NCBI GenBank assembly: GCA_023238725.1
Contig: CM041550.1
Span: 5,341,044-5,405,043 of the forward strand
Source: Scortum barcoo
Taxonomy: Eukaryota; Chordata; Actinopteri; Centrarchiformes; Terapontidae
DNA length: 64,000 nucleotides
Reading direction: 5' to 3'
The notes beneath the pieces were generated by a model. It was given only the letters and a program-made list of their open reading frames with translations, was not told the DNA's origin and did not search any database. Positions 33,338 through 45,445 of this stretch are shown piece after piece. A program made the position numbers and the translations under genes. Positions within the stretch are counted from its first letter, which is position 1; each line of letters opens with the position of its first letter.

Positions 33338-36300
33338 CCATGCAGCTTCCATTTGAGCCAAGTGGGTCATGGGAAAAAGCGAAACATGGAAGCTGTCTGA
33401 TGATAGCTCACATTAAAGGGAACCCAGGCAGCTCAGGAGAAACAAACAAACACAAAAAAAAACTCCCCTCTGCCTTACTGAACTCCAACATGGGCTTCCT
33501 CTATCTTATTGTGTTTATGAGGCAGCAGGAGGACGATAGGAGGATGTTCTTCAGAGACGGGGAGCTAAATTAGTTTCACCTCCTCATGTCCTTTTGTCGT
33601 GGAAAAGTTAAGAAATACACTTCTTAACAAATTGTCTTGTTTTTGGTCGTCGCTCTGCCTCCTGTAGCGGTGATCGACAGGTTGGCATTTATTATGGACA
33701 GTCATCACAGCCAATCACTTTGCACAGCTAATTTGTTGCCTGTTTATCAAATGCGCACATTATCGCGTTAGTCACTCTAAGTCAGTCAGTCAGTCAGGCG
33801 TTAATCTAATCTGGACAAAGCTTGGCTGGGAAAGCCACTTTGGTGGTTTCAGCTGACGTCCTGTAAAAGTGAGACGACATTGAAAAGGAAAGACAATTAC
33901 TTGTTTGTCCACACTCGAACAGAAATCTTTAATCTGACATTTCAGTTGCCTCTATAAAACCTGTAGCCTAGCTTTGATAAAGTTTTGTTTTTTCCAAGTA
34001 TCTGGTAATTGGACATTTTCTTACATCTCGGACTAATATGACACCTCCACAGCAGATATCTGTAAGCCGAGCACAGGAGGGAAAGTACAGCGAGCTGTAA
34101 TTGGGGAGGTGTTGGAGTGGCCAACGTTTTCAGGCAGGAACCTCAGAAAATAAGAAAAGACATTTGTTTTTTGACACATTCCAGATTTAAACTACGGAAA
34201 ATTGGCCTTTTTTTCCCCAATTCCTGAGTCAAACTATACGCATTTAACCTCTGAAAACACAACAGTAAAATTGCCAAACAAACAGGTAGATATCTGTTCC
34301 TTGTTAACTCCAGCAGCTCTTTTCCAGATCACTTTATTTTCTTCACATTATTTCGTTGGATGGAGACATGGTGTGGGAGTAGTTCGGCCAATATTTTCAT
34401 AAATGTGGGACTTTTATGTTTGGAATAAATAATTAGAGCAGTCAATTTGCATTAGTTACCCAGTCTCAGTATGAAAAGAGATTTTGGTTTTGTATCCTTT
34501 CCAAATAGTCTTTGATTGATCACAGATTTTTATAAAAATATTCATTTTTTTAACCTTCAGCATTAACCTTGTGACGTCTTTGCACAGTTAAGCTCCTTCC
34601 ACATTCCCATCTGCCGAGAAGTGGACACCGATTAGCCTGCAGAGCACCTCTCAGCATATTTACCACTAGTTTTTATTTATATATTCCCCCTTTCAAGAGT
34701 GGATATGGCTGTTGATTTGTGCAGATGGCAACAAGACCACTCTACCTTTGCGCACAAAAGGACAGAAGGGGACAAAAGAGTGAAGTGAACCTCCGACGAG
34801 CTCTCAGAAATGAGTGGTTGATTTAGTTTTTCATACGTTAGTCAAGTAGTTGAACACCTGTGTGACCGAGGTGCTTCGTCGACATAAACTATTCAGTACA
34901 GGTCTCGATTTCTATGAACCTTCATGATCCTTCGTCACTGTTTGAACAAGGCTCATGTTTTGACGGACCAATTTGGATATATGAAATGCGTGTGTGAAAA
35001 TATGGTGGTAAACTAGTTTCTCCTTTAACAAAAGGCTATTAAAGACCATTGCACACTAATTGACTTTATCAGCTAATTAACTTTATACAGACTGTTTTAA
35101 AAGCATCTGTTCTTTTGGGATTTGCATAATGTGTCGCCTGTGAAAGAGACAGTAAAGTTCTGCTTTGATATATTCAGAATGAAGAGGAAACCCTAGCTCT
35201 AAAGTGGTGAAATAAAATTGTCAGCAAGCAAAATCAATGAAGTCCAAGGGTTTTTGTCTCCTCAGGTAAATGTCTTTCGGGTTGAAGAGGGGAAAGATGA
35301 ATCGGGAAGCGACAAGGTGCTGCTGCAGAGCGTGAGAAGGACCTGTTGTCATGTGGTTGTGTAATGACATCTGTACTTGAATTTTATTTTTATGCAAAGG
35401 TAGATAGTTCTCTGAATACGGCTTACATGCTGATCGGACTTTAACACATTTAACATTTGTTCTTTGGATGTAAAGGTCTTCAGTTCAGTGTAATATAGGA
35501 AACTGTGGCCTTTGTAGGTGTTTTTAATGTTGCCTCTGCCCCCGGTTGTGCCGATGAATCAACTAAGTGACGATGTGATAAAATATTTAAGGTTTTTTTT
35601 TGCGCCCCCCGCCTTAAAAGTCAAATTTCATCTCATGTCGTTCTGCATTTTAGCAGTGACGTATGCAGACTCTAACAGCATTGACGGATAAATAGATCCT
35701 GTGCACTCACCGTTATCCCAGCGGCCTTATTTCTTTGCATAAACAACGTGCTGACTATGACCTCTCTGTGCGTGCGTTTGTGTGTGTCTTACTTTGTTGC
35801 CATGGTTACGTGGCATCTAGCCTGTGCTCTGCTCTCCCAAGAGCCTCGTGTTTCCACGGCTTCAAAAAAAAAACCCCTTCTCTTAGATACCCCACCAGGA
35901 TGCCGGACAACTGCTGCTCCTCTCGTGTTGCCATGGGAAGGGTTGGCTTTTGCTGAGCGACTTATTTCATGATGCCGCCGATGAAGAAGAAGAAATTCCA
36001 GTGACAGGCAGGAAGGCTGATAAAAATGAGGTGGTGATTACCGGAGGCTGTGTCATGACTGAAGCAGCTAATTAGGGAGGTGGGGCTCTCCTCCTTGTCT
36101 TAGTCAGATTTTTTTTTTGGGAGAGGGGCGGGTGGACATGAGAAGATACAAGTAAAGGTTTAGGCGAGGCTTTGCGTGGTCGCCCGGATGCTCGGTAGCC
36201 GCGGCCCACGCTCGCCTTCTTCAAGGTAATTGAGTCAGGCAGCTGTTAATGTGCTCCTAATTGCATGTTTGACATTATATGAAACTGGAAAGGGAATCCT

Positions 36301-38376
36301 TGGCGATGCTAGAGCGAGTATGATAACGGCTCGGAGGGAGAGAAAAGAGTGACGTGGGATTAAAGACGAAGGAGAGAGAGAGGAGGGTAACGTTTCTTTG
36401 TGTGGGAATGAGTTTTCATCAGAGCTGCCGGCGCGCACTGATTTGAATCCTGCGCACACGTGTAACTTGTATGACGGGCGTTTTGTTTTCTGTGCCGACT
36501 CACACACACATAATTGGAGCAGAATCTGTCCCCCCCCATTAAAGATGATGGTGTCAGCTAAGCCTCCTCATTTTCTTTTGTCATGCTCTCTCGCGTCTCG
36601 TATGTGTGATCCCTCATTCAGACATTAGCCAGTCATCTGACGTCGGCGCCATCTAAATATCACATTTAAATGCATGTTGCTGAGGGCGTGCTCTTTCATG
36701 GCGGAGGATGGCACACAGAGGAGGCGTGCCACCCCCTGGGTCTGGACACACATTAAGACTGCCTTTCTTTTACACACACACACACACTGCAAGATTACCG
36801 TCACCAGCACACAGAAACCTCATCACAGACCTTGAACTAGAAGACACAAGTGTGCGTCAGACACACTCAGCACAGAGTGGAGAGATGTATTGCTCACCTT
36901 CTCACACACACGCACACGCGTGACAAAGTAAATTCAACACACTTGAAACATTTTCACAAATGCACGCATGGCCTGTCACTAGTATGTACACAATAATTGC
37001 CATTTTGGTGTTGCAAAATATGTTTTCTATCAATTAAAGTCAGACACGCTGAGTTGCTGTATGAATATTTATGAGTTGTTTCCAGGGCAATGTTGCATAA
37101 CTCGGAAGCTGTTTATTTTGGTCTCTGTTGGCCCCACATTCGGCATCTTGACAGAATTATAAAATGGATGCACGTTGTGTTGTGTGAAGGATAATTAGTA
37201 TAAAAACGTCTGTCTCCTTCCCGTTCGACTTGTGCGGCCGTTTGTCTCACCGGCTTCGTGTCGGCTTCACTTCTTTATCTCATTGCTTTCTCTCGCTTTC
37301 CCTCTCCTCGTTATTCTTCCTCCACATATCTTTTTTACACATTTTCTTTCCACTTCGCACGCTGTGACAGACTGGCGAAATGGCCTGGCTTTGCCCCCAT
37401 CTCCTGCTCAGTGCATGCTGGGAAATGCTGCAGCCTCAATTGAACAGGATAAACAGTTATAGGAAATAGATGGATGATGCGTACTGATCACAGTCTTTTC
37501 CGCCTCTCTTCCTCTTATCCTCTGTCCCATGTAATCTCATCCTTTCCTTTTATACTTATATTTTTTCCTCTTTTTTTTCCTCTCCCTGGTCTTCTCACAT
37601 AGTCTACAACAGCTCACATGCATGAAATCCTTTACTTCCAGATGATATGCAGAGGGTGGCAGGTACGATAAGTCACGTGGACCAAACGCTCCTCGTCTTT
37701 CGTGTTTGCTCTTCGTGGCGGCCCGGTGGGTCTGTAAGTGTTTGGTCTCTCTCTGAAGTTGGCTCAGGTTGTACCACGTAGCCCGGTCTTATCAACCAGG
37801 TGTACAATAAAGACATCTGTTCAGATGTGGGCTGACTCACTCTTCCTCTCACTCCTACCTATTTTTTTTTTTTTTTTCTGATCAGAAACAATTTTAGTCA
37901 CATGCTGCGCATAAATGTACACGTGCAGATGTAAACCACCTGAGCAGAGGGAGAAAAATATAAATCCTGACCTTATATTTCAACTGTATGGGAAAATAAA
38001 TTGGTAAAAAACAAGAATCCACACAAGCGAAGAGGAAGATGATAAAACCTCAAGTGTAGGAGGAGATAAAACACTAAATGAGCAGTTTGGAGAATTTCTT
38101 TTTGCTCCACAGACGCCACACTTAGCCATTTGCACAACCCCTCAATAATACAGAGTTTAAATAAATGATCTGATCTGAGGATGCAGATATATTAATACAA
38201 GAATGTCATTTTGCTTCCAACATGTCTTATTTGTTTATCTGCTTTTTGATTTTTCCACCACTTTTAGTTCTCTTGGAGGAGGAGAGAGATTGATGCACTC
38301 GATGTAAAAAGACATTGTTGTCATTTGGCCAAACAGACTGAAGTTTAAGGAGAAAATCCATCACATAAAGACATGA

Positions 38377-38402
38377 ACACACACACACACACACACACAC
38401 AC
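38377..38402. repeat. (AC)13 microsatellite
   Basis: Uninterrupted AC run of 26 bp, seen directly. Confidence 0.95.
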
Positions 38403-39979
38403 TTTTTTCTCATTTTTGCAGAGATGTCGAGCTCTGTGGAGGCTTGCAGCTGAGTCCACACAGGTCACAGCGGGTCGTCAGTTCCTCGCACATTTCCTGC
38501 GTTTATCACATGAAAGGTCATTAACAAAGGCACTCACATGTTTGCACTCAGGTGGCACGCACTTACTGCAACATCTCTCACATTTATTGTCCTCGGCAGC
38601 CCGCGTTTAAAACATCTGAACAGTTTTAAGCTGCGGGGTGGCACAAACTGTCACACCTCGACTTGTTGATCCTTGATATTTCACAGTAAAGGTAATTTTT
38701 TTAACTTAAGCAGTACAGCAGGGTTAATGAAAACATCAGCGTCTGACTTGATTGTCAAGAGGAATTCGTCTCCTCTTCGTGTCGTCTTTTTTTAGCTTCT
38801 GTCTTCCCTATTAGGTCCATGTCATATCATGTTGACGTTTGGTAATTTAGTGTGTAGCCTTGTGCGAGACATCAAATACAGTAACCCACATAGGAGCGAA
38901 ACACATTCACGTTAATTTAAAATGTATTTAACGCCTAAACAAAACTGCAATTTCCACAGTTTACTGCTAAAATTATAATTTCAAATGTAAAACATCTTCT
39001 CTTTTGAACAAATAAAAAGCCCTGTTTCAATTCATGTCCTTCCTCCCACACTGCACCCATTTCCTGAATGCTATGAGTACAAAGGGTACGACATATACAT
39101 GTAATGATGATTAGTTAAAGGCACAGTATCTCCCAGCTGAAGCACAAAAAAGATTAATCTCTAAATGTTTGCGACGCAGGTCGATGTGTCCCTGCTGCCA
39201 CCCGTCGAGCTGGAGCTCAGCTGATAATTGTGGACTATTCGGCCGCGTGTTTATTCGTCCACATAAGTCAGGTTTCAATCCGAGCGAGACTTGGAGACTA
39301 TTTTAAAGTGTTTCTCCTCTCCGCAAACCGCAGACGAGCGGTACAGTGTCATCGTCCTGCCATCACCTTTGCTTCAGCATTCCTGGCACCCCGCTGTGTT
39401 TGTTTTTCATTACTGACCCACATCTTGGTGGGGCGGCGTCGTGTCAACACCCCGGGGCTTGTACTGCCATGTGAAACCAAAGATGAAGTTTCTCATTCTG
39501 GCTCTGCGTGGCTCCTCATTGTGTTCCTCTACACCTGTTATACATTTCTAGCAGAGTCGTGGGGTCGCTGCCCATTAGAGACTTTCCCATAATAACCTGA
39601 AACCCTGTGGATGGTTTCAGGCAGATGTTTATTTCGACGGCGTCTTTGCCTGCTTACTTGGTCACCACCTCTACTAACATCATAATAATTTAATATCCCT
39701 TTTTAAAATAATGATAGACCTTCTGGAGAAAGCTGGGAAAAGTATTTCACACAGCAAACACACATTTTTATTCAGTTCCAACACAGTTTATTACACATCT
39801 GTCTGTCCTTAAAGTTTATCTCTAATTGATTTTAAAAAAGAAACCCCTCACCACAGTGCACACCTTTCTTCCCCAAAAGTTCCTGACTCGGTTCAGACTT
39901 GCAGCCATTTTTTGGAAGCTACCAAGGAGCCAAACAAAGAGAACAGAGAATAAATCGCTTTTCTTCCTGCCTCACACAG

Positions 39980-40241
39980 GGAGGAGGAGGAGAGCCTGCG
40001 GGACAAGATTCGGGCAGACCACGAGCGAGCGCTGCAGGAGGCGAAAGAGAAGCTGAGAAAGTCACGCGAGGAACTGCAGGCTGAGATTCAGACGGAGAAG
40101 AGTAAAGTAATGGAGGACCTGAAAAAGAAGGATGCGGGGCCTAAACCCCTGCCCCCAGTGCCCATGCCCAAAGTGGTCGGCGTCAGTGATGGTGAGCCAC
40201 AGGAGCCCGACGTCAAAGAGAAACGCGACAAGATCAGAGAG
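39980..40241 (+). CDS. man1a2: man1a2 second coding exon: lumenal stem
   Basis: The exon follows CTCACACAG (39979) and ends before GTAAGATG at 40242. Its first base completes the split Arg codon, giving R then EEEESLRDKIRADHERALQE, AKEKLRKSREELQAEIQTEK and SKVMEDLKKK. This is a highly charged, heptad-like helical stem between membrane anchor and catalytic domain. It continues as PKPLPPVPMPKVVGV, the short proline-rich hinge of MAN1A2, and ends EPDVKEKRDKIRE. The 262-nt exon is fully open and aligns residue for residue with vertebrate MAN1A2 as I recall it. An intact exon this far downstream argues that the frame break in the first exon is not part of general gene decay. The MAN1A2 paralogue MAN1A1 has a different stem, so the paralogue assignment is fairly safe. 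Confidence 0.96.
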
Positions 40242-40499
40242 GTAAGATGACCTTTGAGCAAGACATCCTATTAAGTAGATTTATTTCTGTGGTGTCATTT
40301 ACGACCGCGTACATGAAATCCAATCATGGGATTGACTGATGAGATTATTTCACTTCTTCTTACTGATGAGGTCAACTACAAAGTGTGAGGGCTCATATTA
40401 CTGCAACAAGAGCAAGCAAACAAACGCGATGCTAAAGCTGCACTTGTAGAAATGATAGCAAAAGCTGGAGTTAGGTATGAATCAGCCAGTTGTTGAATA

Positions 40500-40850
40500 T
40501 CATTATATTATTGTCACCAAATCTAAATCCTTCTATATGTACGGATACCTGTCCTGTAAAGCTGATTTTGATTCTGATCCATGAGTGTCAAGTCTCTCGT
40601 TTTGTCATATAATAGCGAATATCATATAACAGGGATCTGAACCTTAGACCCTTTAAATTTTTAAAATCCTTCTCTTCTGGATCACAACCAGTTTTATTTC
40701 CAAGTATGTTTGCACATGCAAGAAGCTTGACTTGGAGTGTTGGTGCAAAAATATAAACATATTAAGTAAAAAAAAATGTAAGAAAGGATGAGAGCAAGTG
40801 CTGCAAAAAACATAAAATCCAAGAAAAGATGAGCAGCAAGTCTTCTTGTG
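40500..40850. repeat. LINE 3'-tail-like fragments
   Basis: Two adjacent pieces. Positions 40545-40582 end in AAAGCTGATTTTGATTCTGA, a degenerate form of the 3' tail common on fish L2/CR1-type LINEs. Positions 40690-40850 (CCAAGTATGTTTGCACATGC, then TTGACTTGGAGTGTTGGTGC) resemble another dispersed fish repeat read in the opposite sense. Family assignment is by memory and approximate. Confidence 0.5.
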
Positions 40851-41165
40851 TCTTTATTTACATCATGTAGAGTTAAATGTTGATTCAGGAAACTAATGAG
40901 GATTAATGGCTTTAATAATAGAGAAGGTGGCACTAACAAAGAAGAGTGTCGTTGATATTTTTAATGTTTAGTGTATGAATTCCTGCTTGGGACACACAGG
41001 ATGTGGAGCATTGGTCTCCTCTGATAGTTTGGCAAACGTCCCTAAATCGTTGCCATGAGCTCCCCCATTCACATCGAACCCCAGCGTTTTGCAGTAGACT
41101 GAAGGCGAAAACTTACAGCTGCAGGATTGGCGTTGGGTGAAATTTAAATCCCAGCATGTTACTGA

Positions 41166-41190
41166 GTGTGTGTGTGTGTGTGTGTGTGTG
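41166..41190. repeat. (GT)12 microsatellite
   Basis: Uninterrupted GT run of 25 bp, seen directly. Confidence 0.95.
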
Positions 41191-42349
41191 AAAGCCAGTT
41201 TGTGCTTAACTATACTGTACGTCTGAATACATTTCTGCTGCCTAATGTCTGTCTCGGCGCCAGCTTTTATTGAAGGCAACAGCGAGCCAGACGGACAGTG
41301 CCTGTGCTGAATGCAGATGGTGCTATCTGGTCTATAGACGCCAAGCCAACCCTCGGCCTCATCTCTCTCTCTCTCTGCTCCTCTCCTTCCTTTTCTACCT
41401 CCCCCCACCTCCCACAACCATCCCTTGCAAGTTCTCCTGCATAATTACCTCATATCGTCTCTCTTGAAACAGCACTTAGAGTCAGAACACTCGCCGCGCA
41501 TGGGAGCTGGCCCATTCACTCCAAACCCGCCTTTGTCTCTAAATGCCCCTTTTGTTCCCTTCATAATTACCATTCAGAGAGAATGCCATACACTCCCAAA
41601 TGAGCGAGAAAAGTAGCAGCTGTACGGGCTACAGCGCAGCACAGCGCACGCTTTCTCTGATTGCCTGGTGATTCCAAGGAGAAATCATAATCGCACGCTG
41701 CCATACAATTGTGACTAAAAGACTGGAGCTTTTCTTTTCTTTTTGCTTTCTTTTTTTCTTCTTAAATCCAGGCTACAGGCAGCCATTTGGCCTGTGTTTT
41801 GATGTTGTAAAGTCCAGGGCGGAGTATCAGCATCCATCTTCTTGTCATCGTTTATGTTTCGTGTGGACAGTAATTCAGCCAGTGGTGGTTTTCGAGCCGG
41901 TCTGTTGCCACTTTACTTTCCTCTGGATCGTACCATCTGTCTGACCTTAAGTCTGACACTGTCTGGAACTGTCTTGGTTGTTTTGCTTTGGTTGAAAAAT
42001 TTGCATTAGCAGTTTATGCCTGTGAATCATTGCAATCTTTGCTTCTAGCTGGAGTGGGGTTAAATCATTGATTTTGATTCCTCACACTATTCTTCCGTTT
42101 TTCTAGCCGTGAGGGCAGTTTTGTTGCTGTATGGTGGTGCTGTCATTAAATAACTGCAATGACAGTACTATAGAAATCAACACCCAACAATGAGATGAAA
42201 CAAGTTGCACTTGAAATGAACTATTAGAGAATATTTGAAATAAAAAAGTTAAGCTATCAATGCCTCTTCTCTTTCTGAATGTACAGTGACTTCAATTGAT
42301 GACAGTGGGTTGGGATAGAAAACCAGACGTATAACTTTGAAGCAGGTTT

Positions 42350-42610
42350 TATATAGTATTTATATAGTATCATCTGTAGTCTACTGTAGTTTTTGTGCTT
42401 ATTCGTATCTTTATTTTATCATTTACATTTTATTTCTTTTTAGATATATTTTATTTTATTACTCTAGTTTAACTACTTTTAGTTTTATATCTATTTTTGC
42501 CTTCTTCTTGTAATAGTTTTGAGCATTATTCTTGGGAGCCTTTGACTAAAGAATTTCATTGTCAACGACTGCTCCATTTTAGAGAGTCTTGACAAAGAAT
42601 TTGAAGTTGA
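42350..42610 (+). repeat. Retrotransposon 3'-tail-like sequence
   Basis: A T-rich stretch followed by AAAGAATTTCATTGTCAACG and GACAAAGAATTTGAAGTTGA. The pattern of an AATTTCATTGT string shortly before an AAAGAATTTGAA-type end is that of fish LINE 3' ends. There is no coding portion. Confidence 0.4.
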
Positions 42611-44795
42611 AGGAAAGAGTTTTATTTCTTTTGTGTTTAGTCCAAAATATGTGAACCTTTGCTGGAAGGACAGATAGAAAATAGATGTACATGTTGGGAA
42701 AAGATAGCAGGTTAAATATGTTGGATTCTTTATGTAGTTTTCTCAATATTTGATTCTCAGAAACTTAAGAAATGCAACTTTACGCCGCTCATCGGTTTAT
42801 ATTGGCATCTCAAATGATTACTGCTAAAATAATCTGGTTTATTTCACTTGATCTGGAAATGGTAATTGTAACGTTATTTTATGGCACATTTTGCATCTTT
42901 CAGTATCTTCATCTGCACAGGGATTTGTAAATAAAACGAGATGGCTGCTGATTATTTCATCTGTTTTATGGCTTCAGTTTTAACATTTTTATTCCATCTG
43001 AGGGTGTGGAAATCAGGGAAATCGGTCACATCCGGCAGGGTACTGCTGCTCTGTGGCCCGGTCAAGCCCTTCAGCCCCTTTTGTTCATCCAGAAATAGAA
43101 ATGAAACCTCCTTTTTATGCCTTCTGAATAGATATTTTATTGACTGTACAGAACACAAAAAACCTCCTTTTTTCCACCACTTCCATTAGCTCAGAGCTCC
43201 GCACTCTTTTGCTATTCTGCTAATTACGCGACCCAGACATTAGCAGCCATTAAACCTTTGTCTGGGGATGGAGAGAGCTTTAGGGCAATAAAAGAAAAGA
43301 AATGAATTTGATCGCTCACTGTTCCAGTACTACTCACCTGTCATGACGTGAGATATTGTTGGCCCAGAGCTGTTGAAATAAGCTGGCTGTTGCAGTTAAT
43401 GGGCCGTGGTACGAAGGCACAGTTCACTTTCAATAAGCTTTGTTCATCGATAATGTTGGAAAAACACTAGTTAGTCTATAGAATTTGAGTCCATAAACCA
43501 TGATATAAATTTAAATAATGTTAAATCTAATAGTGGAAGATAATGTTTTCCCTCAATGAAGAATTCTTAATATAGCGTACTTATTCGTCTTTCTTTCACC
43601 TCTAATGTTTTGGAGCCTGTTAAACTTTGTTCCTGTTTTATCATAACTGCAAAATGTCTTGAAATTAGATGTTTGTTTGCTTGGTCAAAAGACTCAATTT
43701 GATGCTTTAATGTCTTTTTGTATTTTGAAGAAAGAGTTTAGAAGTTTTTATGGGATCATTGATATGTCGATCACATTTAAAAGGGTCTACTAACTTTATA
43801 GTGTAAAGTTTAGTTCTTTAAGTTTATATTATTTTTGAACAAAACCAGCTTCTTATTTTCTAGCAAAGAAGACAATCCACATAAGAGTAAAGAAGTAGGT
43901 TTCTCTGAACAGATCAAGAGAAAATATAAATATCATTTAAATTAAAAATGATTGGGGTAACGTCCAGTGGCTGATAGTTGTTAAAATGATCAGCTATGCA
44001 CTTTATTTACTGTGTGTTGAGGTCACATTCATATTAAACTGAAACAAAACTTTACTCTACATTTTATTCAGACTTATATGAACTGGTCTCAACACTACAG
44101 GTGCTATAATTAGTTAAATCAAACTAAATCTAAAGATACAGTTTAAGATGATCTATGAATAAGCTCCTAAATAAATAAGCTTGCTCACTGCAAGTACTTT
44201 TTTTCTGAAAGCAATGTAATATTAAAATAAAAAACAAGAAAACAAGTACTTAATTGGCTGTCTTTTTAAAATAAATGTTTGACTACTGTATCTACTGGTG
44301 TTCAAAGGTACCAGAATATTCATTGTGTGTAGTTAGCATGAGCAGCAGCAGCAGCCATGACCAACAGGCCGTTCACACTCATGGACTCAGTAGCTGGGAG
44401 AGCGTTCAGGCTGCTTTAATTGTGAATGGGACTGCCTGCTGAGCTGCAGAGATTTCAAACTCGCCCAGAAGGGGAGAGTTGAGAAAACCTAAACTTCATG
44501 GAAATGTACTCTGACACCAAGGCGAGCGACAACCAGGAGGAGGCTCAACATGCCTGTTTTAATGCAGACGGAAACAGAAGCTCGGACGTGGATTGGGGAT
44601 CGTTTCTAGTGCTGACACATGACCACAAAAGGGATCAGTTTCTTCCCTTTTCTCTTTTTGTTTTCAACTTATATTGTGTTTAAAAGGTGACCACAAAAAA
44701 GATAATCCGTAGATAATCTGTAGTCAGGTAACAAACTGTACAACAAGACATGGTGGCTCCGTCAGAACACAGCTGTCCAGTTGTATAACTCTATA

Positions 44796-45445
44796 ACCCT
44801 GTTTCTACCAAGCAGTTCAGTTCAGCTCCTTTCACATTTACACGTTTATTTACACATTTCCAATGGAAAAAGTTATACATAGTACTAATAAAGCAATGCT
44901 ATACCATCCATTTTCTTTTCGTGACCTCTCTGCTGAGGTACTAACACACTGACCTGACCTGATACTTGAAGGTGGAGCTAGAATCACTGCAGTCCCTTGG
45001 CTGGTCAGCAGAATCATCACACTACTCACGTCCATAGTTGCTCCATCCTTGGTCCATGATTGCTGAATCTGGAGATGCTGATACTGAACCTTGAAGAAAA
45101 CATTCAACCTTAAAAGGTTACAGGAGTTGCCTGGTGTAAGTCACAGTATTTTTTCTCCACTATACAGCTGGCTAACGAGAAATAATAAAGGTGAAAAGCA
45201 GGCAAAATGTCAAACTTTTCCTCAGAGTGGATAGTTTGAATGTAGCATCATTTGCTCAGCACAGGTACGTAAATAAAATCATTTGCTTACTGTTTGATGG
45301 CTGATGCGCTGTTACCGCCCAGCAACAACCACACCAACATTTAAGAGTCCTGCCTTTAGTGGAAATGCAGTACAGACCTAGACTTTAGGTACTTTTGGGA
45401 AAGATACCAAAAGTATTATACCGAAGTGTTTAGTGGAAGCACGGT
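44796..45445. mobile_element. Inverted-repeat DNA element (about 650 bp, MITE-like)
   Basis: The left end ACCCTGTTTCTACCAAGCAG and the reverse complement of the right end, ACCGTGCTTCCACTAAACAC, agree at about 14 of 20 positions. Next to the right end, strings such as CTTTAGTGGAAATGC and TTAGTGGAAGCACGG recur within 80 bp. There is no transposase frame, so it would be a non-autonomous element. No convincing target duplication could be read, and the superfamily is not assigned. Confidence 0.55.

Larger units (their letters stand above)
19179..39979 (+). other. man1a2: man1a2 intron 1 of coding region (20.8 kb)
   Basis: Bounded by GT at 19179-19180 (CACAG then GTAAGA) and by CACAG at 39975-39979. 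It splits an Arg codon (AG/G). Within it I recognise a Tc1 remnant (20521-20985), a short TTAATCGATTAAT-type repeat (24149-24223), an hAT MITE (27612-27914) and microsatellites (27251-27294, 33301-33334, 38377-38402). The remaining DNA is AT-rich with poly-T/poly-A tracts and shows no exon, tRNA or known microRNA that I can recognise. All other open frames are unsupported. Confidence 0.9.

Noticed and set aside
40968..41417. 149-codon minus-strand open frame in intron 2
   Set aside because: Carries a (TH)n stretch from the GT microsatellite and no domain; judged chance.
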